DNA of 64,000 bases from Marinobacter sp. DY40_1A1 (GCF_016597815.1 NZ_VCHA01000001.1:1-64000), one strand, 5' to 3'; positions 30,237-40,914 are shown, counted from the first letter of the stretch. Notes: generated by a model not told the origin, from the letters alone. Numbers and translations are program-made.

Positions 30237-30576
30237 CGGGGCGGTTGTACCTGTAGTCTGGTATTTGCTGAACTTGTTGGCAACGCCGGTTATAGGTTTC
30301 CTGGTTTTGCTCTGGCTGTTTCTTAACAGTTCAGGAACAAATGAACTTCGCAGGGCTCATACCCGTGCGGCTATGTTCATGTCGCTGCTTGGCTTTATTC
30401 TGATCAGCTCCGGGATAGTTATTAGCTGGGTTTTCATTGGCGATGTGGGCCACTTCGGTACCTTTGCTCTGGTATGGGCAATCGCGCTTCACACAGGGTT
30501 TGTATTGTGGGGGATGATTTCTCTGGCACAGGCTATGTCTGAGAAGATGCCTTACTTTCCCGCCAAGTGGCTCTAG
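30202..30576 (+). CDS. Small four-helix membrane protein, unknown
   Basis: A 124-residue protein with four hydrophobic segments (about 15-45, 58-80 and 85-110, the first long). It starts inside norQ with GGAGG before ATG 30202, so translation is coupled. No family was recognised; small DUF4870-like membrane proteins look broadly similar. The location, last in nirC-nirF-PhnD-like-norQ, suggests a role in NO or nitrite reductase assembly or electron supply. Confidence 0.7.
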   Translation: MQYSGARKKPASGAVVPVVWYLLNLLATPVIGFLVLLWLFLNSSGTNELRRAHTRAAMFMSLLGFILISSGIVISWVFIGDVGHFGTFALVWAIALHTGFVLWGMISLAQAMSEKMPYFPAKWL

Positions 30577-30597
30577 TCTGATAGATGGGAGGTAGCC

Positions 30598-30697
30598 CCG
30601 GGGCAGAGGCCCTCCCAAAACACGCTGTGAATACGTCCGTGTACGCTTGCCTCCGCCATCCCTGGCTCCGCACAGTTTGGGAGGGCCTCTGCCCCGG
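30598..30697. repeat. 100-bp element with 22-bp terminal inverted repeats
   Basis: Bases 30598-30619 (start CCGGGGCAGAGG) are the exact reverse complement of 30676-30697, with 56 bases between. It lies between two convergent genes. It could be a MITE-like dispersed repeat or act as a two-way terminator by forming a strong hairpin. There is no clear T-run. The internal segment (TACGTCCGTGTACG and nearby) resembles interspersed repeats I associate with Marinobacter genomes, but this is memory, not a search. Confidence 0.75.
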
Positions 30698-30758
30698 AGC
30701 TTATCGGGCTATTGCGGTGCCTGCCTTCTTCTTTATGGGGTGTTAGGTTTTTCTGGGA

Positions 30759-30998
30759 TTATGTGATGGTATGAAATCCCGCAACCGCAACAATGACCAC
30801 CGGCGCCCAGGACTGGGCAATCAGTCTCCAGCCGCGCGGTGCATGCTTCATTTCCATGAAGTGATCTACCAGCAACATGGCTTTCACAATCACCATTCCA
30901 AAAACCAGCCAGGCCAGAAACTCGGGGCCTATACCAGCCTTTAGAGCAATCACCGGCAAGGCCGTGCAAATCATCAGTGCAAAATAGACAGTCAGCAT
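30759..30998 (-). CDS. norF: NorF-like membrane protein
   Basis: A 79-residue protein with two to three membrane helices and MVIVKAMLLVDHFMEMKHAPRGWR, the pattern of prokaryotic cytochrome oxidase subunit IV-like NorF proteins. GGAGGG precedes ATG 30998. It follows norE by 12 bases. NorF helps NO reductase activity; the mechanism is unclear. Confidence 0.82.
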   Translation of the reverse strand: MLTVYFALMICTALPVIALKAGIGPEFLAWLVFGMVIVKAMLLVDHFMEMKHAPRGWRLIAQSWAPVVIVAVAGFHTIT

Positions 30999-31010
30999 CC
31001 CAAGCCCTCC

Positions 31011-31604
31011 CTAGGCCAGTACGTAAATCATCGGAAACAACACCAGCCACACCAGATCCACCATGTGCCAGTATGAAGCACCGGACTCCATGCCATTCAT
31101 ATCCGAACCGTCGTAGTCACCGTTGCCGACTTTAACCGCTAGAACAACCAGAATGACCTGCCCCAGAATGACGTGCATGAAGTGAAAAAACGTCAGAAAA
31201 AAGTAGAACATGAAGAAAGTATCTGTACCCAGGTTATAGCCTTGGCTGTACAGGTTCACGTACTCGTACATTTTGCCCACGGTGTAAATGCAGGAAACTG
31301 CAACAGCAAGCCAAAGCCGCCATTGAGTTCCAGATCGCCTGTGGCGAAGTTGATGAACAGCGGTTGCGACGAAATAGCTGGCGGTAATCAGCGCAGCGGT
31401 ATTCAGCAGCCCAACTAGAGGATGCAGAACTTCGCGGCCAGCGTGAAACGTCGCCGGGTCCATGCTACGTGCAACCGCAAAACCGATGAACATGATGCCG
31501 AATACCGCCAGTTCGGCGAAAATAAAGATCCACACCGCTATGTCACCAGGAAGTTGGCGAGTATTGGGGTCTGGAGAAAGGTTCTGGTTCGTCATATTGC
31601 TCAT
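31011..31604 (-). CDS. norE: NorE, cytochrome c oxidase subunit III-like protein
   Basis: A 197-residue inner-membrane protein with five helices of the COX3 type: GDIAVWIFIFAELAVFG, FFHFMHVILGQV and YWHMVDLVWLVLFPMIYV. NorE is an accessory of the nor operon, needed for full NO reductase activity in some denitrifiers. A second ATG nine bases in is also possible. It lies 10 bases after norD. Confidence 0.9.
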   Translation of the reverse strand: MSNMTNQNLSPDPNTRQLPGDIAVWIFIFAELAVFGIMFIGFAVARSMDPATFHAGREVLHPLVGLLNTAALITASYFVATAVHQLRHRRSGTQWRLWLAVAVSCIYTVGKMYEYVNLYSQGYNLGTDTFFMFYFFLTFFHFMHVILGQVILVVLAVKVGNGDYDGSDMNGMESGASYWHMVDLVWLVLFPMIYVLA

Positions 31605-31614
31605 GTCGCTCTTA

Positions 31615-33438
31615 TCATTGCGTCAGGTTCAGATAGAGTTTAGGAAGCTGCAATTGCAACTGTGCCGGGTCGCGGATGACTACGAAGTTGCTGCTGCCGA
31701 ATACATAGGGCAGGTATTCGCTGGCCTCGTCATCAATGGTGACGCAGAAGGGGGTCAGCCCGGCTCTTTGCGCTTCCTGCACCGCCATGCGTGTATCTTC
31801 CACGCCGTAACGCCCTTCGTAGATGTCCAGATCGTTAGGCTTGCCATCGGTCAGCAGCAACAGGATTTTCTGATGCTCATGGCGCGTCTCCAGTAGTTTG
31901 GTAGCCTGGCGAATGGCGGCGCCCATGCGGGTATAGAACCCCGGTTCCAATGCCTGAATACGGCCCCGAATGGTGCTGGTATAGGGCTCGTCAAAGCTTT
32001 TCAGATGGTGGAATCGCACATGGTCGCGACGCCGGGATGAAAACGCGAACAGCGCAAAGGGGTCGCGACTTGCCTGTAAGGCTTCACTGAGCAGTTGCAG
32101 GCCGTCACGGGCAACGTCGATAACGCGCTGCTGGTTGTTAATGTAGGTTTCGGTCGAGAGCGATATGTCTGCCAGTACCAGACAGGCAAGGTCGCGCTGG
32201 CTTTGCTGGCAGCGGCGGAACAGCTTTTGATCGATAATGCCTTGGCCGCGCCGGTGTTGCACTTCCCTCTCTAGGCAAGCATCAAGATCCAGTTCATCTC
32301 CGTCCAATTGCCGTTTTTGCCATTGCTTGAGTGGCTTCAGGGCGCTGAATTGGCGCTGTAGGCGCTTTGCTGGCCGGCGTAATGCTTCGGGAAGCTCCGC
32401 AGGTACCGCGTCCTTGGCTAACAAGGGCTGGAGACAGCAGAAGGCTTCACGATAGCTTTGGCTTCGCCAGTCCCATTCCGGCAGGTGAATGCCAGGGCCG
32501 AGGCGCAAATCGTCGTGTTCTTCCGAGGGCAAATCCAGATCAAACTTGATCGCAGACGAGGCTTCTTTGCGGTCGTTGGATACGGAAATCATGTCCATAT
32601 CATTGGCAACGGCTTCGGCATCTTCTTCGTCGGTATCGTCGCCTGCCCGGTCAACCGGTATAAATTCAGTCCAGGAGAACAGGCTTTCCAGCCGGAAAAT
32701 CATCAGGCCCTGGTCGCGGTCAAAAGCCTCTACCCGCTCTGCCTGCTTGCGCTTGTTCTTTTTGGTAAGGCCGCCCGGGCTGGATTGAGTGTCCTCATCT
32801 CCGGTTACCTGACCGCTGGCTTTTCCTTGTTCCAGAGCCGGGTACAACCAGAGGATAACAGGCCAGGGGTCGGTGTCGGCAGATGGCAGGGCAGGGACAC
32901 TGCCCGGGTGAATCAGTGCCTGGCAGATAGCCTGTTCGCGGATGGCTTCCGGATCAGTCAGGCTGTCCGGGTCAGGGCGCCAGTACAGAACGTGTTTGAC
33001 CAGACGCTGGTATACATTTTCCAGGCCTGGCCAACGTGAGAGAACATCCTGTACCAGAGCCTGGTTTCCGGTAAACCAATCACTGTCCGCCGGGGGCGGG
33101 GTGGCCGCAAGCGCAGCCAGCCAGATATAGAGATCCCGGTTTAACTGCTTCGATGGGAAGCGTGCAACTTTTTCAGGCAGGCGCAGGTTTTGGTCGTCCC
33201 GCCATGCCAGTTCAAATTTACGATGTGTTCCTGCAAGCTTGTGCAAAAATTTACGGCGCAGGCGAAAGTGCCGGGGCTCTGCGGTCACCAGGCTTAACGC
33301 CGGATCGCCTCCAAAGGCACGGAACACAATGCCCAAACTGCGGGCTTCGTCTTTCAGGTAAACGGCGTGCTCGGGGAATTCCCCCAGAGCCTGGCGAGTA
33401 ATGTACTCATGCCATTTGTAGCCGACCCACTCTTCCAT
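31615..33438 (-). CDS. norD: NorD, VWA-domain NO reductase activation protein
   Basis: A 607-residue cytoplasmic protein. The C-terminal von Willebrand A domain carries the metal-ion-dependent adhesion site DISLST (about residue 425) and TDGKPND. The centre is acidic and variable. NorD works with the AAA+ ATPase NorQ to activate NorCB. AAGGA precedes ATG 33438. It lies 12 bases after the polyferredoxin gene. Confidence 0.93.
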   Translation of the reverse strand: MEEWVGYKWHEYITRQALGEFPEHAVYLKDEARSLGIVFRAFGGDPALSLVTAEPRHFRLRRKFLHKLAGTHRKFELAWRDDQNLRLPEKVARFPSKQLNRDLYIWLAALAATPPPADSDWFTGNQALVQDVLSRWPGLENVYQRLVKHVLYWRPDPDSLTDPEAIREQAICQALIHPGSVPALPSADTDPWPVILWLYPALEQGKASGQVTGDEDTQSSPGGLTKKNKRKQAERVEAFDRDQGLMIFRLESLFSWTEFIPVDRAGDDTDEEDAEAVANDMDMISVSNDRKEASSAIKFDLDLPSEEHDDLRLGPGIHLPEWDWRSQSYREAFCCLQPLLAKDAVPAELPEALRRPAKRLQRQFSALKPLKQWQKRQLDGDELDLDACLEREVQHRRGQGIIDQKLFRRCQQSQRDLACLVLADISLSTETYINNQQRVIDVARDGLQLLSEALQASRDPFALFAFSSRRRDHVRFHHLKSFDEPYTSTIRGRIQALEPGFYTRMGAAIRQATKLLETRHEHQKILLLLTDGKPNDLDIYEGRYGVEDTRMAVQEAQRAGLTPFCVTIDDEASEYLPYVFGSSNFVVIRDPAQLQLQLPKLYLNLTQ

Positions 33439-33450
33439 TTCGAGTTCCTT

Positions 33451-34419
33451 TTAGGCCCGCGTGCTGACAGGTTTGCTGTCGCGTCGGGGGGCGGTGGTTA
33501 ATTGGCGAACAGGAATCAGAATTGTTTGCCGGCTGGGCTCGCCTGGCTGCCATTGCAGCAGACTGCCCTCCGGATTATTTTTTTGCACCTCACGGCAAGC
33601 GCTCACGCATTGCAGGCACTGGGTGCAGGAGAATTTTGCGCGCTTGTGGCTGCGGGTGGGCAGCCGCATGGGGCAGGCTTCGTCGCAGGCCTTGGTGCAG
33701 TCGCGACAGGCCGCGGCGCGGGTAGTATCAAAAGTAACCAACTGCCCACGACCGTGAGTCATCCAGGCAATACTCTGTACCACACCGAAGGCGCAGCCAT
33801 ATTTGCAAAACAGATGGCGCGCGAACAGGAAATCCAGGGTAAACACCAGGGTTGCTATGGCCAGAAAAATAGCGGGGTAAAACGCCAGATTACCTGTCAC
33901 CAGGTCTGTATATAATGGAATGGGCGGCAGCAGGTAAGAAAGCATCGCCAAAGCCCAGGAGAAGCCAATCAGGCCGCACACCAGCGTTAGGCCAGCCCAA
34001 TGTATAACCTTGCCACGACGGCCTTTTTTTAAGGCTTCCCAGAGTGTCGGGCGGCCGGTAATGCGGGTCATCAAGTCGTTGATGGTTTCCACCACAGAAA
34101 AATGTGGGCACAGCCAACCGCAGTAAATACGGCCCCATTTCCAGGCAACCCAAAGCACAAGGGGAACCAGAACAAGAATGGGGAGGATAAACCACAGTAG
34201 AACCTGGCTGGCGACGTCCGCAGGCGAACTTTGCGCCACCCAGTCGAGATTCAGATTGAACGAAAGCGGAAAGCCAAGCACTACAAATCGGGCTTCCGTT
34301 AAGTCGTAGCGAAAAATGTTCAGAACCGGTGCCAGCAGGAACAGCCCAAAAAACGCAGCGCGAGTGATCAGGCGCTTGTTCTGGAGTGTGTCTTTGGGGT
34401 TTGCTTGCTGCACGGTCAC
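33451..34419 (-). CDS. Membrane polyferredoxin (NapH/CcoG-like) in the nor operon
   Basis: A 322-residue protein with about five membrane helices, the membrane cysteine pairs YCGWLCP and FCKYGC, and two C-terminal [4Fe-4S] motifs (CRDCTKACDEACP and CTQCLQCVSAC). This is the NapH/NosR/CcoG electron-transfer architecture without the NosR flavin domain. It starts at GTG 34419 with a weak ribosome site, after a stem-loop, in the norC-norB-X-norD-norE-norF order. It might pass electrons from quinol to NO reductase assembly or help metal insertion; neither is shown. Confidence 0.85.
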   Translation of the reverse strand: MTVQQANPKDTLQNKRLITRAAFFGLFLLAPVLNIFRYDLTEARFVVLGFPLSFNLNLDWVAQSSPADVASQVLLWFILPILVLVPLVLWVAWKWGRIYCGWLCPHFSVVETINDLMTRITGRPTLWEALKKGRRGKVIHWAGLTLVCGLIGFSWALAMLSYLLPPIPLYTDLVTGNLAFYPAIFLAIATLVFTLDFLFARHLFCKYGCAFGVVQSIAWMTHGRGQLVTFDTTRAAACRDCTKACDEACPMRLPTRSHKRAKFSCTQCLQCVSACREVQKNNPEGSLLQWQPGEPSRQTILIPVRQLTTAPRRDSKPVSTRA

Positions 34420-34437
34420 AGGTCAGTTCCAGGGTAG

Positions 34438-34466
34438 ACAGGGCCGGAAACAAGTTCCGGCCCTGT
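34438..34466 (-). promoter_or_regulatory. Intercistronic stem-loop between norB and the polyferredoxin gene
   Basis: A perfect 12-bp stem (ACAGGGCCGGAA, 34438-34449; TTCCGGCCCTGT, 34455-34466) encloses a 5-base loop. No T-run follows in the direction of transcription, so it may stabilise norCB mRNA or attenuate rather than terminate. Confidence 0.7.
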
Positions 34467-34485
34467 GGGTTAGACGGACGCTGAT

Positions 34486-36361
<1,876 letters not shown>

Positions 36362-36433
36362 TGGTCTCTCTCCTTGGTCGTTGTGGAATACCTGACTGCC
36401 TTACTAGGATATAAAGATGTATTAGCAATGCTG

Positions 36434-36447
36434 TTGATGATTATCAA
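36434..36447 (-). promoter_or_regulatory. Perfect FNR/ANR/DNR box upstream of norC
   Basis: TTGAT-GATT-ATCAA matches the consensus at all ten core positions. It ends 72 bases before norC. The divergent AEC transporter gene begins about 100 bases on the other side and could share it. Confidence 0.8.
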
Positions 36448-36550
36448 TCATGGCTGAAAATCACACTACTGTGCAGGGGAGTTACCTCCTGAGGGGTAGG
36501 TGATAGACTGCCCAACCTGTTTTTTTTGAACCCGAATGCCCGGAGCCTTT

Positions 36551-37468
36551 ATGGCCGCAGCACTGGCGCTGTTTATCAAGCTTATTCCGCTTTATGTCAC
36601 CGTTGCCCTTGGTTGGGTGGCCGGCCGTTATCTGGAGGCGAGCGGCAAACATATTGCGGGCATCATGCTCTACATTGTTACGCCTTCTGTGGTTTTCTCC
36701 GGCGTGATGGCGGCACCGCTTTCGCCCGAAGTGATCTTTCTGCCGTTTTTGGTGTTCGGATTTGCGTCGGTACTGGCGCTTGCCCATTTAAAACTGGCGC
36801 GGCGGGTATTGACTGATGGCAGTGCCGGCATGATTCCCCTGTGTGTTGCCTCGGGGAATACGGGGTACTTTGGTGTGCCGGTCGCGCTGCTGTTGTTCGG
36901 GGAAGAAGGGCTGGCGATTTATATTGTGTGCATGCTGGGCGTCACCCTGTTTGAAAGTTCGGTGGGGTATTACCTGGCCGCACGGGGCCGGCATGACCTG
37001 AAAGATTCTCTTTTGCGAGTTGCCAAACTGCCTTCGGTATACGCCTTTTTGGCGGCTGTACTGCTTAACCTTTCGGATGTCGGTATTCCTGAGGTGTTCG
37101 TGCCGCTGTTCGATAACCTGCGCGGCGCCTACAGCATACTGGGCATGATGATTATTGGCATGAGCATCAGCAGCTTCCGGGGGCTGGCTGGTAATATACG
37201 GTTTACTGCCCTGGCATTTTTCGGCAAGTTTGTAGCCTGGCCATTATTGGCAACGGTGTTCTGGTGGCTGGACTCCCAGTTTTTGGGCGTTTACGAACCG
37301 GCAGTGCACAAGGCGATATTTCTGATCTCCATTACGCCGATAGCAGCCAACACCGTTGTTATAGCTACCTTGTTGGACACTTCTCCGAGGCAAGCAGCAG
37401 GCACGGTTATGCTATCGACGCTTTTTGCGCTGGTGTTTATCCCGGTGATGATTTCGCTGGCGTTCTGA
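36551..37468 (+). CDS. AEC-family (auxin efflux carrier-like) transporter
   Basis: A 305-residue inner-membrane protein with about ten helices in two inverted five-helix halves. SGNTGYFGVPVALLLFGEEGL and SITPIAANTVVIATLL are the two unwound-helix substrate regions of the family. Substrates of bacterial members are organic acids or unknown. ATG 36551 has GGAG six bases before; ATG 36536 would add five residues. Its end overlaps the convergent rhombosortase gene by 32 bases. Confidence 0.85.
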   Translation: MAAALALFIKLIPLYVTVALGWVAGRYLEASGKHIAGIMLYIVTPSVVFSGVMAAPLSPEVIFLPFLVFGFASVLALAHLKLARRVLTDGSAGMIPLCVASGNTGYFGVPVALLLFGEEGLAIYIVCMLGVTLFESSVGYYLAARGRHDLKDSLLRVAKLPSVYAFLAAVLLNLSDVGIPEVFVPLFDNLRGAYSILGMMIIGMSISSFRGLAGNIRFTALAFFGKFVAWPLLATVFWWLDSQFLGVYEPAVHKAIFLISITPIAANTVVIATLLDTSPRQAAGTVMLSTLFALVFIPVMISLAF

Positions 37469-38045
37469 ACAGCATCTCCGCCAGGATCGACAGCAGGCCT
37501 GCAATGGCACCGGTGAGCGCACCAAGCCAGTGCGCCTGGAGAATCACACGTCCACCGATTAAGGGATTTACCATTTCTTGTGTGTAGAAGGTGTCCTCCA
37601 ACGCCAGTTTCAACACTACAAACCCCAGCACCAACAGGCTCCACCGCTGCTCTGAGCGCAGGTTAAAGAGCGCTGTAAATACCAATAACCCGTGCAGACA
37701 CCCCGAAAAGCCCCGATACCAGAGCAGATCCGGCGCCAGCCACACAAGACCAAGGGATATAACAAGCGGCGAGACAAGCAAATAACCAACCCACTCAATC
37801 AAAGGTGGGTGGCGCTTGAACAGCAAGCAGATGACCATCAACCCGGAGAGGTTAAGTGCCAGGTGCCCAATACCAAGATGAACCCAGTGGCCGGTTGCCA
37901 GCCTCCAGTATTCGGTGCTAGAGAGACCGCTGCGAGACCACTCGAACAATGTTGGCGGCAAACATGCGCTTGCACCCAGCACGAAGGCCAGCACTACAAA
38001 GCGCCGCCAGCAGGGGAGCGGCAGAATTCGGGACACAGTTGTCAT
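37437..38045 (-). CDS. rrtA: Rhombosortase, GlyGly-CTERM processing protease
   Basis: A 202-residue rhomboid-fold intramembrane serine protease with about six helices. The catalytic serine lies in RGFSGCLHGLL (about residue 114) and the histidine in QAHWLGALTGA (about 172); HWVHLGIGHLALNLSGL is the helix-2 signature. Rhombosortases cleave GlyGly-CTERM tails of exported proteins before surface anchoring. The divergent neighbour encodes such a tail, an evident enzyme-substrate pair. ATG 38045 is used; a GTG lies two codons earlier. Confidence 0.9.
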   Translation of the reverse strand: MTTVSRILPLPCWRRFVVLAFVLGASACLPPTLFEWSRSGLSSTEYWRLATGHWVHLGIGHLALNLSGLMVICLLFKRHPPLIEWVGYLLVSPLVISLGLVWLAPDLLWYRGFSGCLHGLLVFTALFNLRSEQRWSLLVLGFVVLKLALEDTFYTQEMVNPLIGGRVILQAHWLGALTGAIAGLLSILAEMLFRTPAKSSPG

Positions 38046-38131
38046 ATACACATAACGTTACGCAACCTTCATAGCAGGTCAATCGAGTATTGGTTAAATT
38101 CCTGATGATCCTTTCAAAACCGGGTTTTACC

Positions 38132-39766
38132 ATGTCTATCAAGTTTATACCTATTGTTGCGTCCGCTATTTTTATGGCGTTCTTGCCTGTGATGTCATCG
38201 GCCGCCCAGTCTGAAATCGTCCAATCTGTCTGGATTGATGGCCACAGCTATGACGCACAACTGGATAGAAACCTGCGCTTTGGTGCCACTGAAGGTGAGC
38301 ACTACGAAGGCCGCTTCCCTGAAGACCCGGACAGCTGGGTGCGTATTTCCCGACTGGATAGCGGCTGGGAAGGTTTGGCCTATGCGTTCGGGCGTATGCA
38401 TACCATTGGCGGCAATGAAAAGCCTGCTACGTTCAGCTTCAGTCAGATTGGTGAACTCCCGCAATGCGGTATGGACCATCTTCATGGCCAGTCACTGATT
38501 ACGCCTGAAAGCCTGATCGGCCCTGCAATGGCTCAAGCCGTATCTGCCAACTACGATACGCTTTGTGCGGACAAGGTTGATGGTGTCTGCCTGATGCTGG
38601 AACTAGAGCTGGCGTTTGATCTGCAGTTTCAGGAGCGCTTTGCCAAGCCGAGCGAGCAGGCCGGGGCCATCATGAATATGGTGGAGGGCTTCTATAAGGA
38701 TCAGTTCGGAATTGTGTTTGATACCTTGTCACTGACGTTTCTCGATAATGCCCAGGACGATGTGTTCAGCAAAACAACAGTAGCGGAAGATTTGCTCTCG
38801 GATGTCAGCGACAAACGCGATGCTGGTGCCCTTGATTTTCTGAAAAGTGACCGGTCCATTTTCCACTTTGTCAGTGGCAGGGACTTCAATGGTGGCACCG
38901 CCGGGATGGCTTGGGTTGGCTCGCTCTGCGGTACCGGACGCTATGCAACCGGTGTTACCAATGCATTTGACAGCAACGCCATCACCGCGCTGGTGGTTGC
39001 CCACGAAATTGGCCATAACCTCGGTGCAAGGCATGATGGCCAGGATGGAGAAGGCGCGGCGTGCCAGTCCGGCCAGTACATTATGGGCCCGAGCATCAGT
39101 GCCAATGCGAACAGTTTTTCACGCTGCTCATACGATTCCGTGACCCGGAAAATCTCCACACTGGGAGCTATTGAACGGTGCTTTAATTTCCCGGCCGATG
39201 TGTCACTTTTGGCAGTCGGTGGTAACCCGTCAGAAGTCGCTCAGAAAGCCCCGTTCCAGGCAAACTTCCGGATTGACTATCAGGATGCAGGCATTGAAAA
39301 GGCGGACCGCATTGCCGTTGGTGGCGTGATTGGAGAGGGTAATGGTCGCCTGATCGGGGTCAGCCTCGGCAGGACTGCGTGCACTTTAACGGGGTCGACC
39401 GACAAGGCTGACGGCTTCAGTTGCCCCGAGGCGGCAGCAAAGACAGGTCTCACGCTAAGCGTTCAAGCCGAAGCCGGTACCAGCACTACATTCGACCTGC
39501 TGCAGAGCGTAACGCTGATAAGCGACAGTGGCGAAGTGAAAGACATTCTGCCGCAGAACAATGAACTGGTGACCCGGATTGTGCTTGCCGAAGTTGAGCC
39601 CCGTGCGCCTGAAGAGCCAGGCAATGAAGGCACTCAGCCTTCAGCGCCAGATGTGCCAGCGAGTAGCAGTTCGAGATCTGACAGTGGCGGCGGTGGCGCT
39701 ATCAGCCTGGCCTGGTTGCTGATGGGCGTGATTGCAGTGGCCGCTCGTCGGAGGCGCTTTATATGA
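38132..39766 (+). CDS. Secreted reprolysin-like metalloprotease with GlyGly-CTERM anchor
   Basis: A 544-residue exported protein. The signal peptide MSIKFIPIVASAIFMAFLPV is followed by a propeptide-like region and a zinc metalloprotease domain with H291-E-I-G-H-N-L-G-A-R-H-D (HExxHxxGxxH). A Ser/Pro/Glu-rich linker precedes the tail: SGGGGAISLAWLLMG, a hydrophobic helix, then RRRRF, the tripartite GlyGly-CTERM signal. It probably leaves by type II secretion and is processed by the adjacent rhombosortase. Overlaps the next gene by 4 bases. Confidence 0.92.
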   Translation: MSIKFIPIVASAIFMAFLPVMSSAAQSEIVQSVWIDGHSYDAQLDRNLRFGATEGEHYEGRFPEDPDSWVRISRLDSGWEGLAYAFGRMHTIGGNEKPATFSFSQIGELPQCGMDHLHGQSLITPESLIGPAMAQAVSANYDTLCADKVDGVCLMLELELAFDLQFQERFAKPSEQAGAIMNMVEGFYKDQFGIVFDTLSLTFLDNAQDDVFSKTTVAEDLLSDVSDKRDAGALDFLKSDRSIFHFVSGRDFNGGTAGMAWVGSLCGTGRYATGVTNAFDSNAITALVVAHEIGHNLGARHDGQDGEGAACQSGQYIMGPSISANANSFSRCSYDSVTRKISTLGAIERCFNFPADVSLLAVGGNPSEVAQKAPFQANFRIDYQDAGIEKADRIAVGGVIGEGNGRLIGVSLGRTACTLTGSTDKADGFSCPEAAAKTGLTLSVQAEAGTSTTFDLLQSVTLISDSGEVKDILPQNNELVTRIVLAEVEPRAPEEPGNEGTQPSAPDVPASSSSRSDSGGGGAISLAWLLMGVIAVAARRRRFI

Positions 39767-40263
39767 TGCGGGGGCTGCAAGGGAAAACGCGCTGCCTGTG
39801 GGCGCTCCTGCTGAGTTTAGTGCTTGTAGGGTGCGGCACAACTGTGCCCGACGCCCCTGCCGGAAATACAACAAACGGACCAGAAACCCTTGATCAGGCT
39901 CAGGCGCTTTGGAGCGACAAAGGCATCGCTGATTATCAGGTTACGATTCAGAAAACCTGCTTCTGCCCGGTGGATCTGCTTCAGCCCATCCGCGTCACCG
40001 TTGTCGACGGCGAGATGGTTGATTTAAAAGGTCTTGAGCAGCCTATCCGGGATCAGAGCCAGTTTGATGCCAGCCGGCTGACTATCGCCGGACTATTCGA
40101 ATTCATCGAACGGTCGGAGCAGCGGGGCGTTCACAAGCTGAACGTAGATTACGACGCCCGTTACGGTTTTCCACTGCGCATCGATTACGACGGGCACGAA
40201 ATGATTGCCGATGACGAGTACCAGTACGAACTATCGGACTTCCAGGCTAGCGCGCCCCGCTGA
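39763..40263 (+). CDS. DUF6174-like lipoprotein
   Basis: A 166-residue lipoprotein: lipobox SLVLVGCG near residue 24, then a compact domain with DYQVTIQKTCFCPVDLLQPIRVTV, the Y...C.CP pattern of DUF6174 proteins. Function unknown. Its start overlaps the metalloprotease stop (ATGA-type), so it is made with it. The last 33 bases overlap the convergent CDF gene. Confidence 0.75.
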   Translation: MMRGLQGKTRCLWALLLSLVLVGCGTTVPDAPAGNTTNGPETLDQAQALWSDKGIADYQVTIQKTCFCPVDLLQPIRVTVVDGEMVDLKGLEQPIRDQSQFDASRLTIAGLFEFIERSEQRGVHKLNVDYDARYGFPLRIDYDGHEMIADDEYQYELSDFQASAPR

Positions 40264-40878
40264 AGCTTGTTTCGAATCAGCAATGTCTTGCCGGGCATGG
40301 CGCGTTACGCTAACCCCGGCGGTTATCGCCAAAGTACCCATAATGGCGGCCACAACAAGATCCGGCCAGGCGCTGGCGGTGCCAAACACACCCAGCGCGG
40401 CGGCCATAACAGCCAGGTTGCTGATGGCATCGTTTCTGCTGCATAGCCATACCGAGCGCATATCAGAATCACCATCCCGGAATTTGAAAAGTATTAATGC
40501 AACGCAGAGGTTGGCGACCAAAGCCAGCAGGCCAATAGACCCCATGGTAAAGGGTTCGGGGATGGTTCCTTGTTGCACCACCCAAAGCGCGCGTACCCAG
40601 ACAACCGTGCCGAACAAGGCCATGGTAATGCCCTTGACCAAAGCCGCGCGACCCCGCCAGAGCATGCCCATGGAAAGAACAGAAAGCGAAAGAATATAGT
40701 TGGCGCTATCGCCAAAGAAGTCGATGGCGTCTGCCATCAATGACACAGAACCCGATTGCAGGCTGGCAACACCTTCCACGAAAAACATGGCGAGATTCAC
40801 CCACAGAGCAATCCAGAGTGCCCGACGAAAGCCGGGGGCTGGGGATTTCAGTTCTGGTCCGGAGCAGCTGCATGCCAT
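40231..40878 (-). CDS. Short cation diffusion facilitator (CDF) transporter
   Basis: A 215-residue cation exporter with six membrane helices and no cytoplasmic C-terminal domain. Metal-site helices show DAIDFFGDSANY (helix 2) and CSRNDAISNLAV (helix 5), unlike the HxxxD pairs of zinc CDFs. A CxC (MACSCSG) at the start may bind metal. ATG 40878 follows GGAGGTG; ATG 40890 is less well placed. A MerR-type promoter lies just upstream and the merR gene 32 bases beyond it, so it is probably a metal-induced efflux pump, perhaps for cadmium, zinc or lead. Confidence 0.85.
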   Translation of the reverse strand: MACSCSGPELKSPAPGFRRALWIALWVNLAMFFVEGVASLQSGSVSLMADAIDFFGDSANYILSLSVLSMGMLWRGRAALVKGITMALFGTVVWVRALWVVQQGTIPEPFTMGSIGLLALVANLCVALILFKFRDGDSDMRSVWLCSRNDAISNLAVMAAALGVFGTASAWPDLVVAAIMGTLAITAGVSVTRHARQDIADSKQASAGRASLEVR

Positions 40879-40914
40879 AAACACCTCCATTGATAGGCAG
40901 GCTTGTATTGAAAG

